From contig SPQJ01000007.1 in assembly GCA_004570425.1 (NCBI GenBank), forward strand, positions 62,001 to 126,000: DNA of 64,000 nucleotides, read 5' to 3'. The DNA is from Bacillus sp. AZ43. GTDB lineage: Bacteria; Actinomycetota; Actinomycetes; Mycobacteriales; Geodermatophilaceae. The translations under genes were made by a program, and so were the position numbers. Below are positions 1 to 8,113 of this stretch, one piece after another. The notes under the pieces are model-generated. The model worked only from the letters and a program-made list of their open reading frames with translations, was not told where the DNA came from and searched no databases. Position 1 is the first letter of the stretch, and each line of letters opens with the position of its first letter.

Positions 1-1
1 G

Positions 2-2401
2 GATCGACGTCTGGACGACGCCCGCGATGTGGCCGCGGTCCTGGACTGGCGTATCGACCCCACCGGACGACACTCACCCGGGACCGGCCCCCTGCCGTGG
101 CTGCCTGGCCTTCCGAAGACGCTCGGCGACGACCTCGAGTGGGGCCCCTACCTCGCCGACTCCGCCGATCAGGTCAGCTCACCGGCCGTCGATGTCGCCG
201 CCCGTGCACGCGCCTGGACCCCCACCAGCGCTCCCGCGTGGGCGCTTCCGCTCATCGACCGCGATCCCCAGCTGGTCGCCGATCTCGCCGTCTGGCGCAC
301 CGCCCACAGCGTTGACGACGCCGACCGCCGTCCCACCGGCCCGGCGCTGCCGCGCGCCGCTGACGCCCGGGCCCAGCGGGCGCTTGACGACCGCGTCACG
401 CGGCTGCTCGGCGACGGGCGCGCGCTCACCGCGCGCTGGGCACCGCTTGTCGACAGCATCGACCCACGCATCGCCGGCGACCCCTACTGGCCGGTCCTGG
501 CCGAGCGGCTCGCCGCCGCCGACCGCGTCGGCATCGACATCACCGCGCTCGCCCGGGCCGTCGCCGCCGAACGTCCCCTGCCGGACGAGCAGCCCGCCGC
601 CGCGCTGTGGTGGCGCCTGTGTCGGCACCTCTCCCCCGCCGCGATGACCGCCACCGATTCCTACGTCCCGGAGACGCTGCGCCCGGACTGGACCCCGGTT
701 CTGGCCAGCGTCCTCGGCTCTGAAGCAGCCGAGCGGGTGGTCGCCGACCCTGCCTGGCCCGCGCTGGTCGCCGCCGTCACCGCTGCCCGCCCCGCCGGTT
801 GGCAGCCCGACCAGGTGCTGTCCACGGCCCATGACCTGCTGCGCGCCGGTCATCCCGACGACGACCAACTGCGCCCGGATGAGCTGGCCACCGCCCTGGT
901 GTGGCGGATCCGCGTGCTCACCGACCCAGCGTCCGCCGCACGCGCACACGCGCCGACGCCGCCGATCGACCTCGATCAGCTGCCCACTGCAGACGGAGTA
1001 GCCGCCGACGACTGGCTGGCCGGTCTGGTCGAACCCGACGACACCGAACTTCTCCATGAGGACCTGTACGGGGACGACCCGGCCGGTGACGAACATCATG
1101 TCTCGACACCAACCGACCGCCGGGCCACCAACCCGAGTCACCTAGCCGCAACTGACCGGGCTGACGAAGAGGGAGTTGGCGTTGACCGGGATCGTCTCCT
1201 GGAGCTCAACCAGCAGGCCGCCGACTTCTTCGCCGCTCACTTCCGTGACTCTTGGGCGCCGGCCTACCTGACCGACCGGCTCGGCACCGACCTTGCCGAC
1301 GAGGAGCCGTTCACCCTCGGCTACACACCCGTGGGCTGGACCGCACTGACCAGCCACCTGCGCCGCCTCGGCGCCACCGACGCCGAGATCGTCGCCGCCG
1401 GCCTCGGCAGCTACGCATCCACCGGCCGGGTCATCGACCGCTTCCGCGACCGGCTCGTCTTCGCCATCCGCGATGGCGAAGGGATCCACGGCTGGATCGG
1501 CCGCCGCAACCCCGACCACGACGAGGACGGGACCCCCGCCGGCCCCAAGTACCTCAACACCGCGGAGACCGCGCTGTTCACCAAGGGCCACGAGCTGTAC
1601 GGCCTCACCGAAGGCGCCACCGCGCTGACCGGCGGTGCCGTCCCGGTCCTCGTGGAAGGCCCCCTCGACGCGCTGGCAGTCACCCTCGCCGGCGACGGCG
1701 ACTACGTCGGCATCGCCCCACTGGGCACGGCCTTCACCGACGCACAGGCCGACGCGCTACGCCCATTCATCGGCGGCGGAAAGCCCGGGATCATCGTCGC
1801 CACCGACGCCGACCGGGCTGGACAGCGGGCCGCCCAGCGGATCTTCTGGCAGCTCACCGCCCGTGGTGACGATCCCCGCCACCTCGCCATTCCGACCGGC
1901 AAGGACCCCGCCGAGCTGCTGCAGACGGCCGGCGCCGCCGCTCTGCGTCGGGCCCTTGCGGCCTCCGACAGCCTGGCCAGCGCACTCATCGACGCCCGCG
2001 TCGCCGTCTACGCCGACCGGTTCGACACCGTCGAAGGCCAGGTCCACGCCGCTCGCCGCGCCGCCGAGGTCATCGCCGCCCTCCCCGCCGAGAGCTGGCC
2101 GGCGCACCTCACCCACGTCGTGGCCCGCACCAGCATCGCGCCCGATATCGCACTGTCCGAAGTCTTCGACGCCGCTCGAGCGCGGACCGAAGATGCTCAC
2201 GTGCCGGCCCGCACAAGGCCGCCCGATCGGCTGCCCGAGCTGGCCACTGACCCGAGGGTGGAGGCCTCCGTCCCCGGCATGTCCCACAGAGAGACAGGGC
2301 CGGAAACGCTGGGCGACAGTGTGCAGGCAGCCCAGCGAGGTGCGTCCGCGGGCCGAATCCCTCGCCTCCCAGCTCGGCCGCGGCCACGCCAAGGGTTGTG
2401 A
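2..2401 (+). CDS. Relaxase-type conjugation protein with DnaG-like primase/TOPRIM domain (5' partial)
   Basis: The frame is open from base 2, so the N-terminus is outside the window; 799 residues are visible. From base 1180 the protein resembles the DnaG catalytic core: an LLELN-type segment, then YLNTAETALF and KGHELYGL, then the TOPRIM glutamate motif LVEGPLDA, then the acidic motif ATDADRAG. The DnaG zinc finger is not visible. In actinobacterial conjugative plasmids and ICEs such primase cores are fused behind a MobF-type relaxase/helicase, so the missing N-terminus is inferred to be a relaxase. It would nick oriT and prime synthesis on the transferred strand. It converges on the HNH-STAND gene. 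A stand-alone primase remains possible. Confidence 0.7.
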   Translation, partial: DRRLDDARDVAAVLDWRIDPTGRHSPGTGPLPWLPGLPKTLGDDLEWGPYLADSADQVSSPAVDVAARARAWTPTSAPAWALPLIDRDPQLVADLAVWRTAHSVDDADRRPTGPALPRAADARAQRALDDRVTRLLGDGRALTARWAPLVDSIDPRIAGDPYWPVLAERLAAADRVGIDITALARAVAAERPLPDEQPAAALWWRLCRHLSPAAMTATDSYVPETLRPDWTPVLASVLGSEAAERVVADPAWPALVAAVTAARPAGWQPDQVLSTAHDLLRAGHPDDDQLRPDELATALVWRIRVLTDPASAARAHAPTPPIDLDQLPTADGVAADDWLAGLVEPDDTELLHEDLYGDDPAGDEHHVSTPTDRRATNPSHLAATDRADEEGVGVDRDRLLELNQQAADFFAAHFRDSWAPAYLTDRLGTDLADEEPFTLGYTPVGWTALTSHLRRLGATDAEIVAAGLGSYASTGRVIDRFRDRLVFAIRDGEGIHGWIGRRNPDHDEDGTPAGPKYLNTAETALFTKGHELYGLTEGATALTGGAVPVLVEGPLDALAVTLAGDGDYVGIAPLGTAFTDAQADALRPFIGGGKPGIIVATDADRAGQRAAQRIFWQLTARGDDPRHLAIPTGKDPAELLQTAGAAALRRALAASDSLASALIDARVAVYADRFDTVEGQVHAARRAAEVIAALPAESWPAHLTHVVARTSIAPDIALSEVFDAARARTEDAHVPARTRPPDRLPELATDPRVEASVPGMSHRETGPETLGDSVQAAQRGASAGRIPRLPARPRPRQGL

Positions 2402-2449
2402 TTCGTGAGCAGGTGCCTCTCAAAGCTCGTGCCACCGCCAGGCAGCCCG

Positions 2450-2473
2450 TCCCCTGAAGGCGGCGGCAGGGGA
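2450..2473. terminator. Hairpin between convergent genes
   Basis: The 7-bp arms TCCCCTG (2450-2456) and CAGGGGA (2467-2473) are separated by 10 nt. They are flanked by a second complementary pair, AGCAGGT (2408-2414) and ACCTGCT (2474-2480). The site lies between two convergent stop codons, so a bidirectional terminator is plausible, but there is no T-run. Confidence 0.35.
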
Positions 2474-2524
2474 ACCTGCTCTCGTGTGGCGACGGATCGT
2501 ATCCGCTAAGCGTTGAGGCCCGCA

Positions 2525-4981
2525 TTAGTCGTGCGCTTCTTGCTCCCCGACCGCTTCGAGCAGTCCTACTAGCCGCGCAAGTAGGTCTGGTCGACCCGCA
2601 CAGAAGTCCAGCGCCCGACACAGGATGCCGAACGCTATAACTTCCGAATGATGCCCGCGCCTTACGAGGCGTGATATCTCGGTATAGGACTCAACAACCA
2701 GATCAACGGCCCTATCGAGGTTTCCTGCTTGGAAGTGGACGATTCCAAGGTCTCCGCGCCTTCTTCCGCTACCAAGGCCCCCGGCAGGCTCGACCATCAC
2801 CATCACCGACAGTGCTTCCTCGCCGTCGGCAATAGCCTCGGGGAGTTCGCCTCGCACTGCTCTCAGATGGCTCCGTTGTGCAAGCGCCGAAGCAAGCCGA
2901 TGATTTGCCAAGTTCGCCCTGGAGATCTCAACTGCCTCATCAAGACAGCCCAGCGCGGCGTCGAAGTCTCCGTCGTCCTCGTGAACTTCCGCTATGCGCC
3001 CAAGCCCTATGCACACTTCCGGCCACGCGACCGCGGCGGTCCGCGCAAGGGTCACGGACTCTCGAAGCTGCCGCAGCGCGGCCGCAGGATCGGCGGTCTT
3101 TATGATTCCTGCAAGGTCTTGCAGTGCATCTGCAGCTCGAGGGACATCGCCCTCCCTCTCATAGACGAGAAGCGCCCGCTCTAACAGCTGACGCGCCTCC
3201 GCGTAGTTCCCCCGTTTCCACTGCACCATCGCGAGAGAGGAGAGCGTTATGGCTGCCGGTAGAGAATCTGCATCCTCGCGCTGCTTGAGGTCTAGCGCGT
3301 GCTTGAAGGCATCCTCGGCACCATCTAGATTGTCGTCATCCTGTAGGATTGTCCCTAGATTGTGATACAGCGAACCCAACCCGTAGCGATCTTCATCCCT
3401 CCCGCGCTCGACGACCTCGATAGCAGAGCGGAATACCGTTTCCGCCCTTCGATCCTGGCCGCGCGCTTGAAGGTAGAGGCCGAATTTGTTCGCTAGCCAG
3501 CCGGTGAAGGGCGGCGCTATTGCAGCCTCGCCCCGCAACTCCCCAAGGACTGCGTCCACGTGGCCGGCGACAGAGTCGAACTCCACCAGATCAGCATCAC
3601 GTGACGGATCCTCCGGCACCAGAACATGCAGCGCTGCGGCTGCCAGCACCACAGCGGAACGACGCTCGTTGGCGCCTTGCACCTCACGCGCAATATCTCG
3701 AACCAGCTCGTGAAGGGCTACACCCTTCGGCCCACGCTCAATGAGGGAGAACTTTCTTAACGAGGCCAAGTGGTCCTCTAGAGCTAAATCGTCGCCGAGC
3801 GCTGGTAGTAGTGTCTGCAATTCTGGCATAGCGACAATAGGAAAAGGTCCAGGGCCTAGCACGGCAAGAAGGTCAAGGACGGACCGCGTCGTCCCGTCCA
3901 AGGCCTCGCGAGACAGCCTTACGGATGCAGCCAGCCCCCCATGCCCCGAAAGTTTTCCCCTGTCTAGCAATCGGGCCCGACTGGCGGCAAATAGGCCGAG
4001 GAAGCGACCGGCGTCCATGCCTGTCTCATCGAGATACGAGGCGGACTGGGCGATTGCCAACGGAGAGCCAGCGCATAGATCGAGGATCGCGTCCTCGATC
4101 TCTGAATCCACCACTCGGCCTGTAATGGACCTAAAGATCCCGCGCCCCACCTGTGCGTCTACTATGGGGATGCGAACTACGGGATAGCCTGGCCAGCTTT
4201 GCGATTTGGATGTAATTATCAAGTCAAGACTTGAGGTCACATACTGAAGAAGAGGGAGGACCTCGTCGGCAAGGTCGTCGATGACTAGCAGGCCCGCCTC
4301 CGACGAAGCGAGCGCGCTCAGTATCCTGCCAGCGTAACGAATAGGGTCTTCGTCGGGCCACCTGTCGACGCCCAGGTCACGCCCTAGTGCGCTCGTGTCC
4401 GCATCCAATGTTTCGAGGGTTGTTCCTCGCAGCCACCAGACATGACGATGACGTTGAGTGCGCATCGCATAGTCCGCGGCAATCTGCGTCTTGCCGTTAC
4501 CGGACAGTCCCGCCAGTACGACGGCATGGACCTGCGCCAACCCGCATTCGATTTCTGTGGTGAGTTCATCACGAGTCTGATACTCGGGCACTGGCTTAGG
4601 GAAAGCGAGACTGGTGAGAGACGCCCTGGCACGAGCAACCTTACCTTCGTGTCGCCGCTTCCACCCTTGTAGCACTTCGGCGTCCGGGAGTGGTCGACCG
4701 CGATCGATAGCCTTGTGGTGATCGGGACACAAGAGAAGACAGTTGGCCGCAGAATCCACGTCCTCCGGCAGCAGGTCTTGCCGATACCGTGGGCCGTTGG
4801 TCGATTGAGCGTGGATGTGAGCGACTTCACCCACAGTGACTAGGGCCCCGTCTATGACTTGCATCAGCCGCCGACCGCACTCAGGATGCGCACACTCGTT
4901 ACCGGAAAGAGCCCAGAGCAAGTGCTCGTCTGGAGCTGGCAGCGCCGTCTTCCTCGCCTCCCTGCATTGAGTGGCGGCCAC
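2525..4981 (-). CDS. HNH nuclease-NB-ARC (STAND) NTPase-TPR protein, candidate defence sensor
   Basis: The protein has 818 residues. Residues 30-90 carry an HNH/zinc signature: C30-x4-C35, HIH at 55-57, N80, C85 and H88/H89. An NB-ARC-type ATPase follows, with Walker A GLSGNGKT (158-165), Walker B LLVIDD (231-236), the sensor segment LIITSKS (254-260) and GSPLAI (305-310), equivalent to the GLPL motif. From about residue 490 to the end there are TPR-like helical repeats. A nuclease effector, a STAND switch and a repeat sensor form the general plan of bacterial NLR-like anti-phage proteins, so a defence role is inferred. The DNA is visibly less GC-rich than the conjugation genes, which suggests separate acquisition. 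The target is unknown. It sits alone, beside the Abi-like gene. Confidence 0.8.
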   Translation of the reverse strand: MAATQCREARKTALPAPDEHLLWALSGNECAHPECGRRLMQVIDGALVTVGEVAHIHAQSTNGPRYRQDLLPEDVDSAANCLLLCPDHHKAIDRGRPLPDAEVLQGWKRRHEGKVARARASLTSLAFPKPVPEYQTRDELTTEIECGLAQVHAVVLAGLSGNGKTQIAADYAMRTQRHRHVWWLRGTTLETLDADTSALGRDLGVDRWPDEDPIRYAGRILSALASSEAGLLVIDDLADEVLPLLQYVTSSLDLIITSKSQSWPGYPVVRIPIVDAQVGRGIFRSITGRVVDSEIEDAILDLCAGSPLAIAQSASYLDETGMDAGRFLGLFAASRARLLDRGKLSGHGGLAASVRLSREALDGTTRSVLDLLAVLGPGPFPIVAMPELQTLLPALGDDLALEDHLASLRKFSLIERGPKGVALHELVRDIAREVQGANERRSAVVLAAAALHVLVPEDPSRDADLVEFDSVAGHVDAVLGELRGEAAIAPPFTGWLANKFGLYLQARGQDRRAETVFRSAIEVVERGRDEDRYGLGSLYHNLGTILQDDDNLDGAEDAFKHALDLKQREDADSLPAAITLSSLAMVQWKRGNYAEARQLLERALLVYEREGDVPRAADALQDLAGIIKTADPAAALRQLRESVTLARTAAVAWPEVCIGLGRIAEVHEDDGDFDAALGCLDEAVEISRANLANHRLASALAQRSHLRAVRGELPEAIADGEEALSVMVMVEPAGGLGSGRRRGDLGIVHFQAGNLDRAVDLVVESYTEISRLVRRGHHSEVIAFGILCRALDFCAGRPDLLARLVGLLEAVGEQEAHD

Positions 4982-5272
4982 GCGAAGGGTAACCGCCTCG
5001 TCTCCGTGGTCATATCACCACGCGGAAGACGGATCGGCCTTCCAACCCCACGCGCATGCACATCATCACCGCATCAAGCCAGCTGTCGGCGAAGAAGACG
5101 AGGCAGCCTCTGGGTACGGGGATGGCTGCGACGCTCCAAGTCACGGGAGCCTCCCTGATTGAGGCCGGTCAGGCGAACACTGCCTGGCGCAGCGCTACCA
5201 CGGCGTTCCCCCAGCGCTGGCGGGACCAACCGCTGCAGCGTCTACTGCGCCGCTCGGCCGGAACCTGCGCCC
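4982..5272. other. Intergenic stretch without a convincing gene
   Basis: This is 291 bp upstream of the HNH-STAND gene and downstream of the Abi-like gene. Short open frames here have no recognisable motif and no good ribosome binding site. It presumably holds the promoter of the HNH-STAND gene, but I cannot point to clear -35/-10 boxes. Confidence 0.4.
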
Positions 5273-5965
5273 TTACGGCCGGGCGGCCAGAACGCTCGAG
5301 ACCGCGCTGGTGGCCTGCAGGTACTGGCCCAGCTGAGGGTCGAGCCGGCCGGCGAGAGCGATCAGGTCAGCCAGTCGGCCGGCGACGTTGGTGGTCAGCA
5401 AGGGTTCGTGGTGGGCCACGCGGTTGCGCAGGTCGTGCAGGCGGCCGACCGGGCCGTCGACATGGACGGCGCGGTCGGTGCCCGGTGGAAAGGCGCGGTG
5501 CAACGCGGGCACCCACAGCGTCTTCTCGTGCGCCGCTGAGCTCAGGTATCGCCAGAAGCCGAACATGAGCTCAGCGACGATCTTGCCTGGCGGTGCGGTC
5601 GGACCGCCGGCGTTGGCGATCGCGTGGCGCAGGCTGTCCCGGGGCCTGGTGTTTACGTCGACGCGGCGTCGTCCCCGGGTGCGGTACACCGGAGCGAAGA
5701 CGGTGTCTGCGGCCAGAGTCCAGTGCGGAGGCCCGGGCCAGCGCGCGGAGAGGGCGACGTCGTAGACGTTGCGCAGCCCGACCTCCACGTGCGCCAGGTC
5801 GTGCAACAGTGCAGCGCTGAGTTGAGCGTTCCACTCGTACAGCGCCAACGCCCGGTCGCGGTCCGTACCGGTGGAGGCCAGGTAAACCGCGAATCGCGGG
5901 GCACTGAGCCAGGCCTCCACCCACCGACCGGCCGGTGGGAAGGCCGGCGGCGTCGGCGTTGTCAT
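5273..5965 (-). CDS. Abi-like protein with HEPN-type RNase motif
   Basis: The protein has about 230 residues. Its layout matches the Abi_2/AbiD-AbiF-like family: a helical N-terminal half (LYEWNAQLSAALLHDLAHVE), the central GKIVAELMFGFWRYL block, and a C-terminal LHDLRNRVAHHEPL. The last block contains R-N-x3-H, the catalytic motif of HEPN ribonucleases, here with a double histidine. Family members cause abortive infection by cutting RNA, so a phage-triggered toxin is inferred. GTG at 5968 directly precedes ATG at 5965; I prefer the ATG. Its position beside the HNH-STAND gene suggests a small defence cluster. No antitoxin-like partner is visible. Confidence 0.8.
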   Translation of the reverse strand: MTTPTPPAFPPAGRWVEAWLSAPRFAVYLASTGTDRDRALALYEWNAQLSAALLHDLAHVEVGLRNVYDVALSARWPGPPHWTLAADTVFAPVYRTRGRRRVDVNTRPRDSLRHAIANAGGPTAPPGKIVAELMFGFWRYLSSAAHEKTLWVPALHRAFPPGTDRAVHVDGPVGRLHDLRNRVAHHEPLLTTNVAGRLADLIALAGRLDPQLGQYLQATSAVSSVLAARP

Positions 5966-5997
5966 CACGATCCATCCTGGCGTACAGTGACCGCGAA

Positions 5998-6039
5998 AGC
6001 CCCGGTGGACCGCTGATCTCTGGTCATGTCGCCGGGGCT
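5998..6039. terminator. Long-loop inverted repeat AGCCCCGG/CCGGGGCT
   Basis: Perfect 8-bp arms at 5998-6005 and 6032-6039 are separated by 26 nt. A short T-rich tract follows on the plus strand (about 6044-6048). It lies upstream of the Abi-like gene and downstream of the last conjugation gene. It could be a terminator of the conjugation operon or an operator of the Abi gene. Confidence 0.3.
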
Positions 6040-6101
6040 ACGTCTTTTCCTGGCCCTGGTCCGCCCGTTTCGTCGCGGTGAGCCGCTGGCACCTGCGCTG
6101 A

Positions 6102-6584
6102 TCATCGAGGCGAGGCCTCGAGGAAGGCGATGTAGCGGCTTTCGGCCGGCCAGTCCTGATGCCGGCCGGTGCGGCAGGTGCTCTCCCCGAGCCGTTGCGC
6201 CATGCGGTCGCAGAACATCGGAAAGGCGTAGCGGTTCCATTCCTCCATCAGCTGGGGACCTGCTGCGTTCTCCGCTTCCCACCGCAGCACCGCCAGCACG
6301 GGCAGCTCCCGGGCGATGTGCGGGTGGTGGGACCAGCAGGCCGGGACCATCTGCGCGGGCCGCCAGGCGTACTCGTGGTTGATCCATGCCACGACGTCGT
6401 CACACCAGCTCCAGACCGCTGCGCCCAGCTCCCCGGTGCAGGCGGCCGGCTCCCAGGGGCGCTCCAGGTCTGCCAGGGCGCCGGCTCGGGCCGCCCCCCC
6501 GCGGTCGCCTCCACGCGCGTTCCCCAGCAGTTCGAGCGCACGCAGGACCGCGAGGGGTGGCGGTGGGAACGGCAGGACGATCAC
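6102..6584 (-). CDS. Hypothetical conjugation-operon protein (DUF4913-like)
   Basis: The protein has 160 residues and starts at GTG 6584, overlapping the coupling-protein stop codon by 4 bp (GTGA), which implies translational coupling. The Trp-rich core (WSWCDDVVAWINHEYAW, then RWEAENA and LMEEWNRYAFPMFCDRM) resembles DUF4913 proteins. These are common beside VirD4-like genes in actinobacterial mobile elements and have no known function. It is the last gene of the leftward conjugation operon. The family assignment comes from recalled pattern only. Confidence 0.6.
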   Translation of the reverse strand: MIVLPFPPPPLAVLRALELLGNARGGDRGGAARAGALADLERPWEPAACTGELGAAVWSWCDDVVAWINHEYAWRPAQMVPACWSHHPHIARELPVLAVLRWEAENAAGPQLMEEWNRYAFPMFCDRMAQRLGESTCRTGRHQDWPAESRYIAFLEASPR

Positions 6585-8101
6585 CAGGACCGCGTCTCGG
6601 ACTGCGGTGCGACCGGCGGGTCGGCCGATTGGACGTGCCGGCTCGGGACGAGTCGGTGGTCGCGGGCGTAGGCCAGCGCGGCAGCCGTGCGCTGCTGGAC
6701 GTCGTCGGTGTCGGGGCGGGCGTGGCTGACACGCGCACGGGCGGCGTCGAGCTCGGTCGTGAGCTGCTGACCGTCCTTGCCGTCGAGGCAGCGCCGCAAC
6801 CGGGCGATGATCGGCGGCGCGGTGCCTGCGACGACGAGAGCGTGCCGCTCGGGGATGCGACGGATGTCGCCGGGGCGCAACACCCGCACGTCCTCACCCG
6901 AGCGGGACGTGCCCATGCCGCCGGGCCCCTCGGTGACGGTCCGCCGGCTGATCCGCACGTCATCGAGCAGGTCGGACAGTTCCCGATAGAAGTGGACGTC
7001 CTTGCCGCCGCCGAAGATGACGAGGTTGTTGGTGAGCCCGAACAGCGATCGGGCTTCGTCCTCGCCGTAGGAGACGACCATCTGTTTCCAGGTCTGGGCG
7101 GCGTAGATGAACGACAGACCGAGCGCGCGTTCGTTGGCCATCCGCACCCGCAGGGTCGGCAGCGGCGTGGTGGACGGCAGTTCGTCGAGGCAAGCCAGGA
7201 AGCACGGGGTCAGCCGCCCGTGCGGCGAGGTGGTGGCGACCTGCAGGGCCGTGTCGAGGACGTGTTCCGCGACCGCGGTCATCAGCGGTGCCGCCGAGGC
7301 GTACGGATCCTCACGGCCGAGCAGGTACACCGTTCCCTGCCGGGCGATGAGGTCGGCCAGGTCGGTCGCCGACCGTCCCCGCGAGGGCACGCAGCGCGCC
7401 CTGATGTCCGGCTGGAAGAACAGGGCCATCGCTTGCTGGACGGTGGTCACAGTGTTGCCGACGGTGTCCGGGCTGCCGTGCAGCGCGCCGACCAGCAGCC
7501 CGTCCCAGAACCGGGCCGCGTGCGGATGCTGCTGCAGGATCTCGGCGGGCTGCTCGGCGGCGACAGGGTTGGCGACCCACTCCAGGACGTGCTCCAGGGT
7601 GCGGCCGGTGAGTGCCGCCGCGTGCAGGAATCCTTGCAGCACCTTGGCGGTCTCCGCGGCGTAGAACCGGGCGGCGTTGTCCTGCCGGCCGCCGGTGACC
7701 GCGCCGGCGACGGTGCCGGCGGCGAACGCCTTGGCTCGTCGTTCGGCGATCCGAGGATCGACGCAGCCAGCGACCGGATCCCACACCAGCTCCGGCAATC
7801 CCGGTGCCGCACCGAACGGATCGAGCACCGCGACCGGGCGCGGCGGCTCGTCGGGGCCAGCGGGCCGTTGCCGTCGTCCGGCGGTCAGCAGCAAATCGTC
7901 GACCTTGGTCAGCGTCGCCAGGCCGGCGCCGCGGTGGGCCAGCAGGGCGGGAGCGAGCAGGTCGAGAGTCTTGCCGGACCCCTGCTCGCCGTAGACGCCG
8001 GTGGTGCGGTCATACCGGCACCACAGCTCCACCCCGTGCGGCTGGGAGGAGCGGCCCAGCCGCCAGCCGACGTCGGTCGGGTCGAACCTTGACGTGAGCA
8101 T
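6581..8101 (-). CDS. VirD4/TraD-like coupling protein ATPase (soluble part)
   Basis: The protein has 506 residues, with Walker A GEQGSGKT (38-45), Walker B CFLACLDE (300-307) and the downstream block FIYAAQTWKQM, typical of type IV coupling proteins. Coupling proteins recruit the relaxase-DNA complex and pump DNA through the secretion channel. Unlike ordinary VirD4 proteins it lacks N-terminal membrane helices: the P-loop begins at residue 38. The missing membrane part appears to be the 206-residue protein encoded at 9711-10331, whose C-terminus carries the linker sequence that normally precedes this ATPase. It lies 12 bp after the 430-residue gene and overlaps the following gene by 4 bp. Confidence 0.88.
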   Translation of the reverse strand: MLTSRFDPTDVGWRLGRSSQPHGVELWCRYDRTTGVYGEQGSGKTLDLLAPALLAHRGAGLATLTKVDDLLLTAGRRQRPAGPDEPPRPVAVLDPFGAAPGLPELVWDPVAGCVDPRIAERRAKAFAAGTVAGAVTGGRQDNAARFYAAETAKVLQGFLHAAALTGRTLEHVLEWVANPVAAEQPAEILQQHPHAARFWDGLLVGALHGSPDTVGNTVTTVQQAMALFFQPDIRARCVPSRGRSATDLADLIARQGTVYLLGREDPYASAAPLMTAVAEHVLDTALQVATTSPHGRLTPCFLACLDELPSTTPLPTLRVRMANERALGLSFIYAAQTWKQMVVSYGEDEARSLFGLTNNLVIFGGGKDVHFYRELSDLLDDVRISRRTVTEGPGGMGTSRSGEDVRVLRPGDIRRIPERHALVVAGTAPPIIARLRRCLDGKDGQQLTTELDAARARVSHARPDTDDVQQRTAAALAYARDHRLVPSRHVQSADPPVAPQSETRSW

Positions 8102-8113
8102 CCGTCTCTCCTT

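Noticed and set aside
5056-5568. Plus-strand open frame overlapping the Abi-like gene
   Set aside because: Arg-rich, no motif, no ribosome binding site, and antisense to a recognisable gene.
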